Assembly (NCBI GenBank): GCA_963719135.1
Contig: CAVRAZ010000004.1
Location: 300,071 to 364,070, forward strand
Direction of reading: 5' to 3'
Source: CAVRAZ01 sp963719135
GTDB lineage: Bacteria; Pseudomonadota; Gammaproteobacteria; DSM-19610
Length of the DNA stretch: 64,000 nt
Made by a program: the position numbers and the translations under genes. Below the pieces are notes generated by a model. The model was given only the letters and a program-made list of their open reading frames with translations. It was not told the DNA's origin and searched no databases. Below are positions 38,624-48,170 of the stretch, in pieces (position 1 is the stretch's first letter; each line of letters begins with the position of its first letter).

Positions 38624-40158
38624 GAATGGCACTAAGTTAAGCCCGTAACTTCTTAGCGTGTCCGCGCCTTTCAATCTCCATCCGTGCTTTCCGGCGAGGT
38701 TTGTCCAGGCGCGGATAAGGCTTGGGCCTGCGTTTGACCGCCCGCGGTTCGGCTCTGCCGGGTCGATCGGCCACCCGTATTTGAGCAATGAGCACAAACA
38801 AGGTCGCCGTGTCTTCGCCGGCTTCGGAGAGAAACTGCCGTTGACTCCACGCCGCCCAAATCTGCAGCGTATGCTTGAAGCTCAATTGATGCGGCGATAC
38901 TTCAGCTTGCAAGGCGGCCTGTGCCATCAACAGCCGGATCAGATTGTACGCCAGCAGGTAGGCCCAGAACTCTTTCTCGCACATCGGCGGGGTTTTGCAG
39001 CTGAGCGCTTCCATACCGAGAGTCGTTTTGATGTTTCTCAGGTCCAGCTCTACGTTCCAGCGTTGCCAATATAATTCCTCCAGCGCCGCTGTGGGCGTTT
39101 TGCGCGGCGAGAGGAGCGTGCTCACCAGCACCTTCTTGCCGACTTTCACCTCGCGCACCTTGATCTCATCCGGATAGTCGCGGTACTCCTCCACACGCAT
39201 CCAGTCAGGCCTGGCGGGCCTGGACCACCACACCAAGTGATCGCGCGCGCCGAGCGGCTCGCCTCTGCGAAAATCGGTGATCCGTGCACCGTGTTGCTCA
39301 AACAGCACATCCACTCCACGCCTGAGCAGGTCGGCAATCAGAAAATAACTGCAAAAATAGCCATCCGCCAGCATCACATCGCCTTCGACAAAACACCGCT
39401 TGAGCCCCCGGAACAACCCCTGCTCCCCCGTGCCCTTGCCTTGGTAGGGCCCTATGCCGGCATCCAGCACCGCCCCATTGGAAAGCGCAATCACGCCCAC
39501 CAGGCGCGCCAGCGGAAAACCAACGCCAGCTTCTTGCTGCCCATGTTGGGGGAAGCGGGCCTGATTCGCCGCGGTGTCCGGCATCGACACCGTCGTACCG
39601 TCCACCAGCTTCACGTGTCGGCCTTGCCACAGCCACGCTTGGGGGGTCTGCTCATCCAGCAACGCGCCGCTTTGTCGCGCCAGCGTACCGACCATCTCCT
39701 GCGGCAAGCGTTGGCGCGCCTGGCAATAGCCGCTGGTGTTCACGCTCCCGGGATTCACCCCGGCCAACAGGCGCGCGACGATCGCTTCATTCACCGCGTT
39801 CTGACAGGACCCATCCGCACTCATGATCTGCCCCAAAAACATCGCCAATGTCAGCGTCGGAGGGAACTGGCGTTCCCGGTGCTCCGGCAGCTGCGCCTCA
39901 ACCATTCCCAGCATCCGCGGGTCGGTGAGCCGATTGAAAAAATGGTTGGCATCGACTTTTTGAGCCTGCTTGGCAAGGCGACGTTGCTGTTGGGCAGATC
40001 GACCGTTAAAGTGATGTCCCATGAAGGTTGGCCTCGGGGTGGGTGGGGTGGATGTCTGATAGCAAACATCTTAACCAATCCAGAGCCAACCTTCTTCTTC
40101 GCTTTCAATGCATTGGCGCGTCGCGCTCGTATCCCTGGGGCTTAACTTAGTGCCATTC
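38624..40158 (-). mobile_element. IS4-family element, copy 2, without target duplication
   Basis: Same 1535-bp length and 19-bp inverted ends as copy 1. The flanking 11-mers (GGCGGGGAGAT and ATGTCTGGGAT) do not match, unlike at copy 1. The left flank is the cut sulfotransferase remnant and the right flank is the cut rmlB of block 2. Confidence 0.92.
38637..40022 (-). CDS. IS4-family transposase (copy 2)
   Basis: 461 residues, almost identical to the transposase at 24188-25573, with the same catalytic motifs (LVDGTTVSMPDT, LADGYFCSY, YWQRWNVELDLRNIK). A handful of substitutions are visible (for example GYPDDIK/DYPDEIK). Intact and presumably functional; it could act on both copies. Confidence 0.94.
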   Translation of the reverse strand: MGHHFNGRSAQQQRRLAKQAQKVDANHFFNRLTDPRMLGMVEAQLPEHRERQFPPTLTLAMFLGQIMSADGSCQNAVNEAIVARLLAGVNPGSVNTSGYCQARQRLPQEMVGTLARQSGALLDEQTPQAWLWQGRHVKLVDGTTVSMPDTAANQARFPQHGQQEAGVGFPLARLVGVIALSNGAVLDAGIGPYQGKGTGEQGLFRGLKRCFVEGDVMLADGYFCSYFLIADLLRRGVDVLFEQHGARITDFRRGEPLGARDHLVWWSRPARPDWMRVEEYRDYPDEIKVREVKVGKKVLVSTLLSPRKTPTAALEELYWQRWNVELDLRNIKTTLGMEALSCKTPPMCEKEFWAYLLAYNLIRLLMAQAALQAEVSPHQLSFKHTLQIWAAWSQRQFLSEAGEDTATLFVLIAQIRVADRPGRAEPRAVKRRPKPYPRLDKPRRKARMEIERRGHAKKLRA

Positions 40159-41088
40159 ATGTCTGGGATACCATCCCAGTTCTGTGCGTATCTTGGTCGA
40201 GTCGATCGCGTAACGTCGGTCGTGTCCGGGGCGGTCCTTGACGAACGTTATCAGCTCGCGATAGGAATGTCGGGCGGGGACCCGCTTGTCGAGCGTGTCG
40301 CAGAGCATCTCAACGATCGTGATATTGCGCTGCTCGTTGTTGCCGCCGATGTTGTATACCTGTCCGATACGACCGCGCTCGAGGACGGCCGCAATACCGC
40401 CGCAGTGGTCCTCGACGAACAGCCAGTCGCGGATGTTTCTGCCGTCCCCATAGACGGGCAGCGTCTTGCCTTCGAGGGCGTTCAGAATCACCAGGGGTAT
40501 CAATTTCTCGGGGAACTGAAAGGGGCCGTAGTTGTTCGAGCAGTTGGTCGTCAGAACTGACAGTCCGTAGGTCTCATAGTAGGCGCGCACCAAATGGTCC
40601 GAGGCCGCCTTCGACGCTGAATAGGGACTGTTGGGACGATAGGGATGCAATTCTGTGAATGCGGGATCACTCTCGCCAAGGCTTCCATATACCTCATCGG
40701 TGGAGACGTGCAAAAAGCGTTTGTCCGTTCTGTTGCCCCAGACCTTGCGCGCCGCTTCAAGCAGCGAGAAGGTACCCTGGATATTGGTCCGGATAAACGC
40801 GTCGGGTCCCAGTATGGAGCGGTCGACGTGGGACTCGGCGGCAAAATGGACGACGCAATCGACCCCTTCGTCGCCGATCAGGTTTTCAATGAGCGCCGTA
40901 TCGCAAATATCGCCGTGTACGAACCTGTACTTCGGATTTGACGCAACGTCCGCGAGGCTTTCGAGATTACCGGCGTAGGTCAAGGCATCGAGAACGATAA
41001 TGTGATCCTGCGGATGTGTGGCCAGCCAGTGACGGACGAAATTGCCGCCAATGAATCCTGCACCGCCAGTCACGATCAATTTTGACAT
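40147..41088 (-). pseudogene. rmlB: dTDP-glucose 4,6-dehydratase (block 2), 3' end removed by IS4
   Basis: Starts at the ATG at 41088 (MSKLIVTGGAGFIGGNFV) and keeps the NAD motif, STDEVYG and YSASK. The IS4 end interrupts it after LGWYPRH; three IS-encoded residues (EWH) and a TAA inside the IS follow. About 310 of 347 residues remain and the last 37 are missing, a part that packs against the active-site domain in RmlB. Probably inactive; block 1 carries the intact gene. Overlaps rmlD by 13 bases as in block 1. Confidence 0.92.
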
Positions 41089-41948
41089 TCGCGTAATTCC
41101 CTCAACATATTGCGCAAGCTTTCCCGCCAATGGGGAATAGGATTGTCCAGCTTCCTGCGTATCTTTTCCTTGCCGAGCACCGAACACGCGGGGCGGACGG
41201 CGGGGCGCGGAAATTCCCGGGTTGTTATCGGCAACAACCGCCGTACCCGCAAGTCGAAGCCCAGATTGGCCGCCTCCTCGGTGATGGCTAGTGCAAAATC
41301 ATACCAGCTGGCTACGCCTTCATTCGTGAAGTGATACGTGCCCAGCTCTTGTTTGTCGACCAGCTCGACAATGGCATGCGCAATATCGCGGGCCCAGCTC
41401 GGTGTGCCGATCTGGTCCGAAACGATGCGCAGTTCATCACGCTCCTGCGCGAGCCTCAGTATTGTTTTTACGAAATTTGTGCCGCTGGCGCCATAAACCC
41501 AAGCCGTTCTGATGATCAGCGCGCGATCGTCTATACTGCGTACCGCTTCCTCGCCTTCCCATTTGCTTTTCCCGTAAACGTTGAGCGGGCAGCCATCGTC
41601 ATCCTCGTGGTAGGGTCTGCCCTGTGCGCCGTCGAATACGTAATCCGTCGAAACGTGTGCCAGCCGCCCCCCAGTCTCCCGGATCGATCGCGCCAGTGCT
41701 GCAGCGGAGTCTCTATTGACGAGGTAGGCCTCGGTAACTTCCTCCTCCGCCTTGTCTACTTGCGTGTAGGCCGCACAGTTGATCACCCAATCCGGCGCGT
41801 GCTGTTTGACCTGTGCGTCCAGGGTGCCAGGTTTCAGGAAGTCCATGCTTTCGCGGCCCAGGGCCAGCACTTCGTCACCGCGGCCGCGCAGCAGGTCGCA
41901 GAGCTCCGCCCCCAGTTGTCCTCTGGCGCCGGTCACGAGAATCTTCAT
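41076..41948 (-). CDS. rmlD: dTDP-4-dehydrorhamnose reductase (block 2)
   Basis: 290 residues, complete. Final step to dTDP-L-rhamnose, using NAD(P)H. The nucleotide-binding motif is at residues 7-13 (GARGQLG). The catalytic pair is Tyr125/Lys129 (VYGKSKW), with Thr/Asp in HVSTDYVFDG. The C-terminal tail (IRRKLDNPIPHWRESLRNML) is present. Two bases separate the rmlC stop from its ATG. This is the only open rmlD in the window. Confidence 0.95.
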   Translation of the reverse strand: MKILVTGARGQLGAELCDLLRGRGDEVLALGRESMDFLKPGTLDAQVKQHAPDWVINCAAYTQVDKAEEEVTEAYLVNRDSAAALARSIRETGGRLAHVSTDYVFDGAQGRPYHEDDDGCPLNVYGKSKWEGEEAVRSIDDRALIIRTAWVYGASGTNFVKTILRLAQERDELRIVSDQIGTPSWARDIAHAIVELVDKQELGTYHFTNEGVASWYDFALAITEEAANLGFDLRVRRLLPITTREFPRPAVRPACSVLGKEKIRRKLDNPIPHWRESLRNMLRELRECQN

Positions 41949-41950
41949 CG

Positions 41951-42509
41951 TCAGGCACCGTAGCTGGGTAACAGTGCGTCCATTTCCGCCAAGGCCCGGC
42001 AGTTGCGATCTTTTTCCGACAATTTTGGCGGCTCAGCCAGGGGCCAATCGATACCAATCGCGGGATCGTTCCAGATCACGCCCTGCTCGTCGCCAGGGTT
42101 ATAGTAATCGGTGCATTCGTACAGAAAATCAGCGATGTCGCTCAGGACATAGAATCCATGTGCGAAGCCGGGTGGAACGTAGAGCATTCGGAAATTATTA
42201 TCGCTAAGAAATTCGCCGCACCACCGGCCGAAAGTGGGCGATCCTTTGCGTATATCCACCGCAACGTCATAGACTTCCCCGCGAACAACCCGCACCAGTT
42301 TTCCTTGGGGCTTTTTCAGCTGGTAATGCAGGCCGCGCAACACGCCCTTCGACGACCGGGAATGGTTGTCCTGAACAGAGGCGAGATCGAATCCCTGTTC
42401 GGCGAAGCGACGCCTGTTGTAGGATTCAAGAAAGAACCCACGGTGATCGCCGAACACGTCCGGCTCGACGAGCAGGACGTTCCGGAATCGAGAGCGGTGT
42501 GATTACCAT
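41951..42509 (-). pseudogene. rmlC: dTDP-4-dehydrorhamnose 3,5-epimerase (block 2), frameshifted at the start
   Basis: The natural ATG at 42509 overlaps the rmlA stop and reads MVITPLSIP. One extra base follows (CCGGAACGTC, where block 1 has CCGGATGTC), near 42480, and the correct frame resumes as VLLVEPDVFGDHRGFF. Removing the base gives 185 residues, identical in length to block 1. Translation could restart at a GTG (42457) to give 168 residues that still contain the catalytic His (RGLHYQL), but that form lacks the first beta strands. Probably inactive as written. Confidence 0.85.
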
Positions 42510-43380
42510 TCCTTTCCCTGCTCCAGCGTCTGCATCAGATAAAGGCCGTAGTCGTTTTTCATCAACGATTTGGCCAGTCGCGCAAGTTGCGCGTCGTCGA
42601 TGAATCCCATGCGCCACGCGATCTCTTCGATGCAGGCGATTTTCAGGCCCTGGCGCGATTCGATGGTTTCGACGTAGCTCGCAGCCTGCAGCAAGGCGGA
42701 ATGAGTTCCGGTGTCGAGCCAGGCCGACCCCGTCCCAAGATCTCAACGTGCAGCTGGTTGCGTTGCAGGTAGGCGAGGTTCAGATCGGTGATTTCCAATT
42801 CTCCGCGCTCGGACGGAACCAACTGCGAGGCGAGATCCACGACTTGGTTGTCGTAGAAATACAAACCCGTGACGGCGAAATTGGAGCGGGCGCTGACTGG
42901 CTTTTCCTCCAGACTCAGCACACGACCGTCTTCGCCGAGCTCGATAACCCCATAGCGCTCGGGATCCTTGACCTGGTAGCCAAAAACGGTTGCGCCCTCT
43001 GTGCGTTTGGCTGCCTTCTGAAGGCTTTCCGCAAGACCCTGGCCGTTGAAGATGTTGTCGCCGAGTACCAGGCTGCAGGGCGAACTGTTCAGGAAATTCT
43101 TTGCGATAAGAAAGGCCTGCGCGATTCCGGCTGGAGTCGGCTGTTCTGCGTAACTGAACCTAAGTCCGAGTTCGCTTCCGTCGCCCAGCAATCTTGCAAA
43201 CAGCGGCAGGGACTCTGGTGTCGAGATAACCAGTATTTCCCGAATACCCGCGAGCATCAGCACCGAGAGGGGATAGTAGATCATCGGCTTGTCGTAGACG
43301 GGCATCAGCTGTTTGCTGACCACCCGTGTCAACGGATAAAGCCGCGTGCCTGAGCCACCGGCAAGAATGATACCTTTCAT
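42503..43380 (-). pseudogene. rmlA: Glucose-1-phosphate thymidylyltransferase (block 2), frameshifted
   Basis: The core is intact (GGSGTRLYPLTRVVSKQLMP, LGDNIF, EEKP). One base is missing in the GGGG run near 42728, between LGRG and SAWLDTGTH. After it the frame yields a short false tail, while the true C-terminus (LQAASYVETIESRQGLK ... QGKEW) lies in another frame. Adding one base gives 292 residues. The defect differs in kind and place from that of block 1, so they arose independently. Confidence 0.87.
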
Positions 43381-43777
43381 TCTGAAATCCTATGAGCGGT
43401 AATGGCGTGGAATGTACTAATGCAAAATGTCGAGTACACGACTTTGCTCCGATACTCATGGCTGCGCGGGAGTACAGCTGCGGCGATGGATTGTCCGCGA
43501 AGTTACGTGTGTACTCGTCGACACCGCCCGGTATGGCGCAAATCCTGTCTGCAGGCATCAAGATGCGGTAAATCCGCTCGGCCGGCCGCGGCAGTATAAC
43601 GGGCGGGCGGCAACGCCCGCAATGCCGGTAGACGGTTCCATCGGCGATTTACCGCAACAGGACGTTCGCGGTGAGTCGCCACGATAGGGTGCGGGGCCGG
43701 CCTGCTTCGGCTGCTGCTCGCTCCCTTTCAGGGCGATGACTCAGCGCTTCATTGACCGACATCGCTCCACAGTTGGA
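43381..43777. other. Gap of about 400 bp between rmlA and the polymerase gene (block 2)
   Basis: No gene seen. The 50 bases next to rmlA resemble those at 35875-35925, so a conserved leader or promoter for rmlA is possible. The remainder is unlike the longer gap of block 1. Confidence 0.45.
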
Positions 43778-45286
43778 TTAGCTGGTTCCCATCCGGTCCG
43801 TGATGCGGTGGGTCCCGGACTGTCGAAGCCAGAAGACGAGATAGCCAAGAAGTACAACCACTATTGCCTGGTATCCAATATGAAATACGAAGAAGTTCTT
43901 GTGCCACAGACTAATATACAGCACCGCGATTGCGCCTTGCAGACCGAGAAAAATGGCAGATTGCCGCTTATCATTCCAGTAATGCTTTTCAAGTTTCCGG
44001 GCGTCCCGGAACGCCACCGCGAAGAGCGCGGTGACAATCGCAAAGCCGATCACACCTGATTCCCACAGGATGGCGATAGCAGCCAGGTTGCCAACGTCGA
44101 AGCTCAGTGGGTCGCTGATACCCAGCTTCTGCGCCAGGTAGTTGTGTTCGTCCGAGCGGGAGGCGCCGACTCCGTAGCCCAGCAGCGTGTTCGCCAGCGA
44201 CCCGTGGTCATCCAGCCACAACTTGATCGCCCCGCCTCGACTCAACTTTCCGTCTTCTGACTCGCTATCGGCCGTATTGTATGCAATCGTGTAGGTGATC
44301 AGGTCAGACCAATTCGCAACCTTGCCTTCAGGCGCCTGCCTGATGTAAGCAACGAACAACGTTGCCACAATGGCTGCTGTTAATATTCCAACGCCAATGA
44401 AACGCGTCAGATTTTGGAAGATTCCCCGCCTGAAAATCACCATGAATACCACGACAACGTAGACAACTGATACCTTGGCCTCGTTTATCATGACCGGCGC
44501 CAGCACAATGGCTGAGGCGAACAGCGTCCGTGCGGTCGATAAGACGCTGTTCTTCCAAAGCGCGAGCACGCAGGACCAGACAACGAGCATGTACGCGGCG
44601 AGTGCAGCGTTTGCCCCACCGCCTTCCACGGATCCACCGAAAGTTCCTGATACGATATCAAGCGGTACGATGCCGCGCACAATGCCATGGCGCCCGGGAA
44701 CGACAAAAAAATACTGATGCAGGACGAACGGCAGCTGTATCAAAGCGAGGAGCCAGATGGCCTTTGGCAGCTGCTTTCTCATCAATTCATCCTTCCAGTC
44801 GATCAGAGCCATGGCGAACACTAGGCCCCAGGTTTGAAAGTAACCCTTCATGCCCGTGACCAGCGTAGACAGTTTCTCAGCATTCATGATGGCGGACAGA
44901 ATGTTGACGAGAATGAATGCCACCAGGAGCCAGAATATGAGTGGCATCTTGTCACTGCCAGGACGTGCCCGTGACATCTGAACCTGTTGGATCAGGACGT
45001 GGACAACCAGCATCGCCGAAATCGGCAGGATCGCCCAGCGGATGAGTTCCAGAGGCGGATAGTAAAGTTGTGCTAGTCCCGCTAGGACGAAGCTGACGAC
45101 AATGCCGGCCCAGAACAGGGGGAGGGGGGATAACGACGCAAGCAGCCCCGCAAACGTCCCCGCGAACAACAGAACCAGTCTCGGGTCCCCTGTGGAGGCC
45201 ACCACGCCCGCCAGAACAGATACGAAGCCGCCCGTGATCCACAGCGAAAGTTCGCGATATCTGGCTGGGTAAGTTGTCTTTTTCAC
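43778..45286 (-). CDS. O-antigen polymerase/ligase-like membrane protein (block 2)
   Basis: 502 residues with about ten to twelve membrane segments, starting with a hydrophobic pair after residue 12 (LSLWITGGFVSVLAGVVAS). A larger soluble loop around residues 330-400 (SDLITYTIAYNTADSESEDG ... GSLANTLLGYGVGAS) is of the kind found in Wzy polymerases and WaaL-type ligases of the O-antigen ligase superfamily. It lies directly downstream of a sulfotransferase whose frame runs into it. The intact partner of the broken copy at 36744-38251. Likely joins repeat units of the exported polysaccharide in the inner membrane; polymerase versus ligase cannot be decided. Confidence 0.78.
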   Translation of the reverse strand: MKKTTYPARYRELSLWITGGFVSVLAGVVASTGDPRLVLLFAGTFAGLLASLSPLPLFWAGIVVSFVLAGLAQLYYPPLELIRWAILPISAMLVVHVLIQQVQMSRARPGSDKMPLIFWLLVAFILVNILSAIMNAEKLSTLVTGMKGYFQTWGLVFAMALIDWKDELMRKQLPKAIWLLALIQLPFVLHQYFFVVPGRHGIVRGIVPLDIVSGTFGGSVEGGGANAALAAYMLVVWSCVLALWKNSVLSTARTLFASAIVLAPVMINEAKVSVVYVVVVFMVIFRRGIFQNLTRFIGVGILTAAIVATLFVAYIRQAPEGKVANWSDLITYTIAYNTADSESEDGKLSRGGAIKLWLDDHGSLANTLLGYGVGASRSDEHNYLAQKLGISDPLSFDVGNLAAIAILWESGVIGFAIVTALFAVAFRDARKLEKHYWNDKRQSAIFLGLQGAIAVLYISLWHKNFFVFHIGYQAIVVVLLGYLVFWLRQSGTHRITDRMGTS

Positions 45287-46205
45287 TGCACCGTATCCCC
45301 TTGTCTGTCGCTGAAATCCCTGTCACATCCGATTTCAGCGGATGTGCGGATACTGGCCTATTTATCGCCAGAACGTTTAGATTTCTGGACAAAAGTGATT
45401 CAAGGTGGCACATATCATCGTTGAAAATCTCGGTCAACCTGCGAAGGGTATCGTCCTGAACCTCCGGCATGATAGCGTTGCCCGGAACTTGGTTGACCTT
45501 CTTATAGAGTCCTTTCAGCCCCAGGTTGCCCAAAACCCTCCAGACAAAATCAAGGCCGGCGCGACGGACCAGTTGCCGCAGGTTCTTGCGTAACGCCTCG
45601 AGACCCTTGTATCGGTTCACGTAGCCTGGATTCGATCGATTGTGGAGGGCTGCCGGTTGGTGATTTTCATTAATACCGAGAAAGCGATAAATGCGTCGGG
45701 CCGAACCTGCCTTGTCGTCGACGATGTCTTCGAACAGCAAGACGAGGATTTGCTCTTGTGGAAAGTATTTTAGCCAACGCTCAAGATGTCGGGCGTAACG
45801 GCCCTGTTCCACGTAGGTGGGGTTATTCTCCAGCCCTTTCTCGAAGCTCCGATCATCGCCCGTGAGGTGACCGACGCGAATTTCATGAATGTGATTGGAA
45901 ATGGCGCGCTTGATTGGGTTTCTCAGCGACACGATCAGTTTCGCCGCCGGGTAGTGCCGGCGTGTTCTTTCTGGTACCGCGGGCTCATGAAAATAAGAAG
46001 GGGAGATTTCCCCTACGGCAATGCGTCCGTCGGGCGCGGGGAACTTGCGCTCGTACCACTGAAGTCCATGATCGTAGTGATACGAAAAGAAATCGATCTC
46101 CTTCTGTTCGCTCAGCCCCACCTCGGGGTGGTCTGCCAGAATGTCATAGATCCATGTGGAAGCGCATTTCTGGGCGCCCACACCAATAAACGTCGGCTTG
46201 GTCAT
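44952..46205 (-). CDS. Sulfotransferase (block 2), frame overrunning into the polymerase gene
   Basis: The first 300 or so residues are a P-loop sulfotransferase. The PAPS 5'-phosphosulfate loop is GVGAQKCASTWIYDIL (residues 8-23), with the 3'-phosphate motif in LIVSLRNPIKRAISNH near residue 95. The tail is HLESLLSRNLNVL. AGGA lies just before the ATG. The frame does not stop there but runs 335 bases into the start of the next gene in a different frame, adding about 110 residues that are only a shadow of that gene. The matching remnant in block 1 ends right after LSRNLSMWR, so the natural stop was probably lost by an indel near 45290. The catalytic part looks whole. Confidence 0.82.
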   Translation of the reverse strand: MTKPTFIGVGAQKCASTWIYDILADHPEVGLSEQKEIDFFSYHYDHGLQWYERKFPAPDGRIAVGEISPSYFHEPAVPERTRRHYPAAKLIVSLRNPIKRAISNHIHEIRVGHLTGDDRSFEKGLENNPTYVEQGRYARHLERWLKYFPQEQILVLLFEDIVDDKAGSARRIYRFLGINENHQPAALHNRSNPGYVNRYKGLEALRKNLRQLVRRAGLDFVWRVLGNLGLKGLYKKVNQVPGNAIMPEVQDDTLRRLTEIFNDDMCHLESLLSRNLNVLAINRPVSAHPLKSDVTGISATDKGIRCSEKDNLPSQISRTFAVDHGRLRICSGGRGGLHRGPETGSVVRGDVCGAACVVIPPPPVLGRHCRQLRPSGTSTTLLSASGTHPLGDPADFGDAGCPRPDPTGSDVTGTSWQ

Positions 46206-46529
46206 CGTTCCTGGGAGTGGCGGTTCTTGTTCAGTGGGTTGGATGGCGCGACTAGCCCGCGACCCTATATTAGGCGGAGCGAGCGGCTACCTGCAACCGG
46301 TAACGGCCAGTCGAGCGAACATTGCAGGGATATACCCGGCATCGATGCGCGCAGGGGGCTCCCATGGGTGTCGCATCTATTTCGAACGGGCGACCGGCGC
46401 GGTCGGTGCCGCAGGGTGAGGAATGCGAGCGTTGGTTCCTGAGGCGGAGTCATCGTGCGTACCGACATCGGGCAGGATCCGCTATGGCCAACACGTGACG
46501 GATACGAATCCGGCAAAGGCGGTCGTTAC
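46206..46529. other. Gap of about 320 bp
   Basis: Between the start of the sulfotransferase and the 3' end of the broken hydrolase gene, both on the - strand. No gene seen. It presumably contains the 5' leader of block 2. Confidence 0.45.
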
Positions 46530-48066
46530 CTATCGCGAGAACGAGACGCCGGACACGCTTCCGTCGGTCAGCAGGCCGATGCCGTCGTTGCGGCTGGTGA
46601 GCGAGTTCCTGCTGGCGATCACGCTACCGTCGACGGACAGATTCACGAAGTGGATGTTGCGTATGGTGCCGCCGACGTTGCCGTACAGGGTGCTTTGCTT
46701 ATAGGGCACACCCGCCAGCTCGATATTCTGGAACGTCAGACCGTCAATCAGTTTGCTGGCGGTCGGATTCGGGTCGCCCCAGACACTCGTTCCGTTCGGA
46801 CTTGCGTGCGTGGTCACCATGCGGAGACTGACCAGGCGCAGCAGATTTTCTTCCTCGATACGAATATTCGTGAAGCTGGCATTCTCGAACGATGCATTTC
46901 TGCTGAAGCCCATGGCGCTGAAGATGGCGTTGGTGCTGTGCATATCGGGCCGGTCATTCTCGGCCGTACTGTAGTCATAGTAAACGTCGCTGTGGATCAC
47001 GTCGATGTCGGAGATTCGGCTGCCCTGGGCGACGCCGGACAGGTCCCAGGCGAGCTTGAAGACGGCGCCGGAGGTCTGTTGCCAGACGACGTTGCGGCGA
47101 ACGGTCTGGTTACTGTAGTAGAGCTTGATATTGTCGTCCTCGACCTTGATGAAGCTGTCCTCGATCAGGGAATTCTTGCCGGCGGTGATGCCGTCATTGC
47201 GGTGGTTCCAGGAGAACAGCTTGACGTCACGAATCTGCATGGGGCTGTAGCTGTTGATGCACGCGCGCAGGGGGTCGGTGATGGTGATGCCCTCGATCAG
47301 CAGGTTGCTGTCCTTGCTGCCCGAGGAGAAATCGACGGTGTGGTTGCCCCACTGGGTGTTCTCGGCGGCGGTCTCGGTCAGGTCGATGCCGGAGAGGATG
47401 CCGCGGCCGCGGATGCTGATGTTCTGGGGGCTGGACTGGGCGGACATGAAGGTACCGATCACATAGGCGCCGCCGGCGATATAGACCTGGGTGTTGTTGG
47501 CCAGCGGGTATTGCTTGCCGATGGTGTGGATGCCGGGCCCAAATAGAGGACACTCGGACTGCCGGCCTTGGGCACGTTGGTTTCGAGCGGGTCGGCGAAG
47601 ACGAACAGGGGGTGCTGGACGACGTGCTTGGTGACGGGGCCGATGTCGGTAAAGGAGCCGCTGACGGTAGTATTTCGTCGATTTCCACGGAGACTCTGGC
47701 GGGCTTGTCGAGGGTGAAGCTGCAGGTATTGCCCTGGATGCTGGTCTGGATGTTCAGCGCCAGCGGGCGGACCACGCAGGTGCGGACGGTCTTGCCGTCG
47801 AGGCGGCTGGCCTGACGTTGACGGAGCCGTCGAAGGAGAAGGTGGTCCAATGGTTGGCGACCTGCGTGAAGTCGCGGGCGCCGGCCCAGCCGCCGGGGTT
47901 GCCGGTGTTGTCGCTGCGGTAGACGAAGGAGCTCTGGGTGGCGCCGTTTTGTGAAAGCCGGACGGCGAAGCGGTCGGATTTGAACCGATCCTGAATGGCC
48001 TGGGTTGCCGGGTAGACGACGAGGGAGCCGGAGACGGCACTGGGGGTGTTCTCGTTGACCCTGTAG
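46530..48066 (-). pseudogene. GH49-like beta-helix hydrolase, catalytic part, with several frameshifts
   Basis: Right-to-left translation in three frames gives a dextranase/isopullulanase-like (GH49) layout. First an N-terminal beta-sandwich (NHWTTFSFDGSVNVR, TVRTCVVRPLALNIQTS, KPARVSVEI, PLFVFADPLETNVP). Then the helix start (GIHTIGKQYPLANNTQVYIA), then an open 310-residue part to 46530. Likely catalytic acids are kept: Asp in WNHRNDGI and the Asp pair in KVEDDNIKLYYS. Single missing bases at about 47812, 47672 and 47538 break the frame. The gene continues beyond an IS1380 at 49680-50049 and beyond an IS630 at 51209-51323. The family call rests on motif memory; GH28 is the alternative. Confidence 0.7.
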
Positions 48067-48170
48067 TTGCATAAATGCGTCGATATTTATGCAGAAACCA
48101 GCTTATTTATAGGCTATGCCACCTTTAGCGACTCTATCGCTGGACTTCACCAAGAGTGAGATCCAAACAC

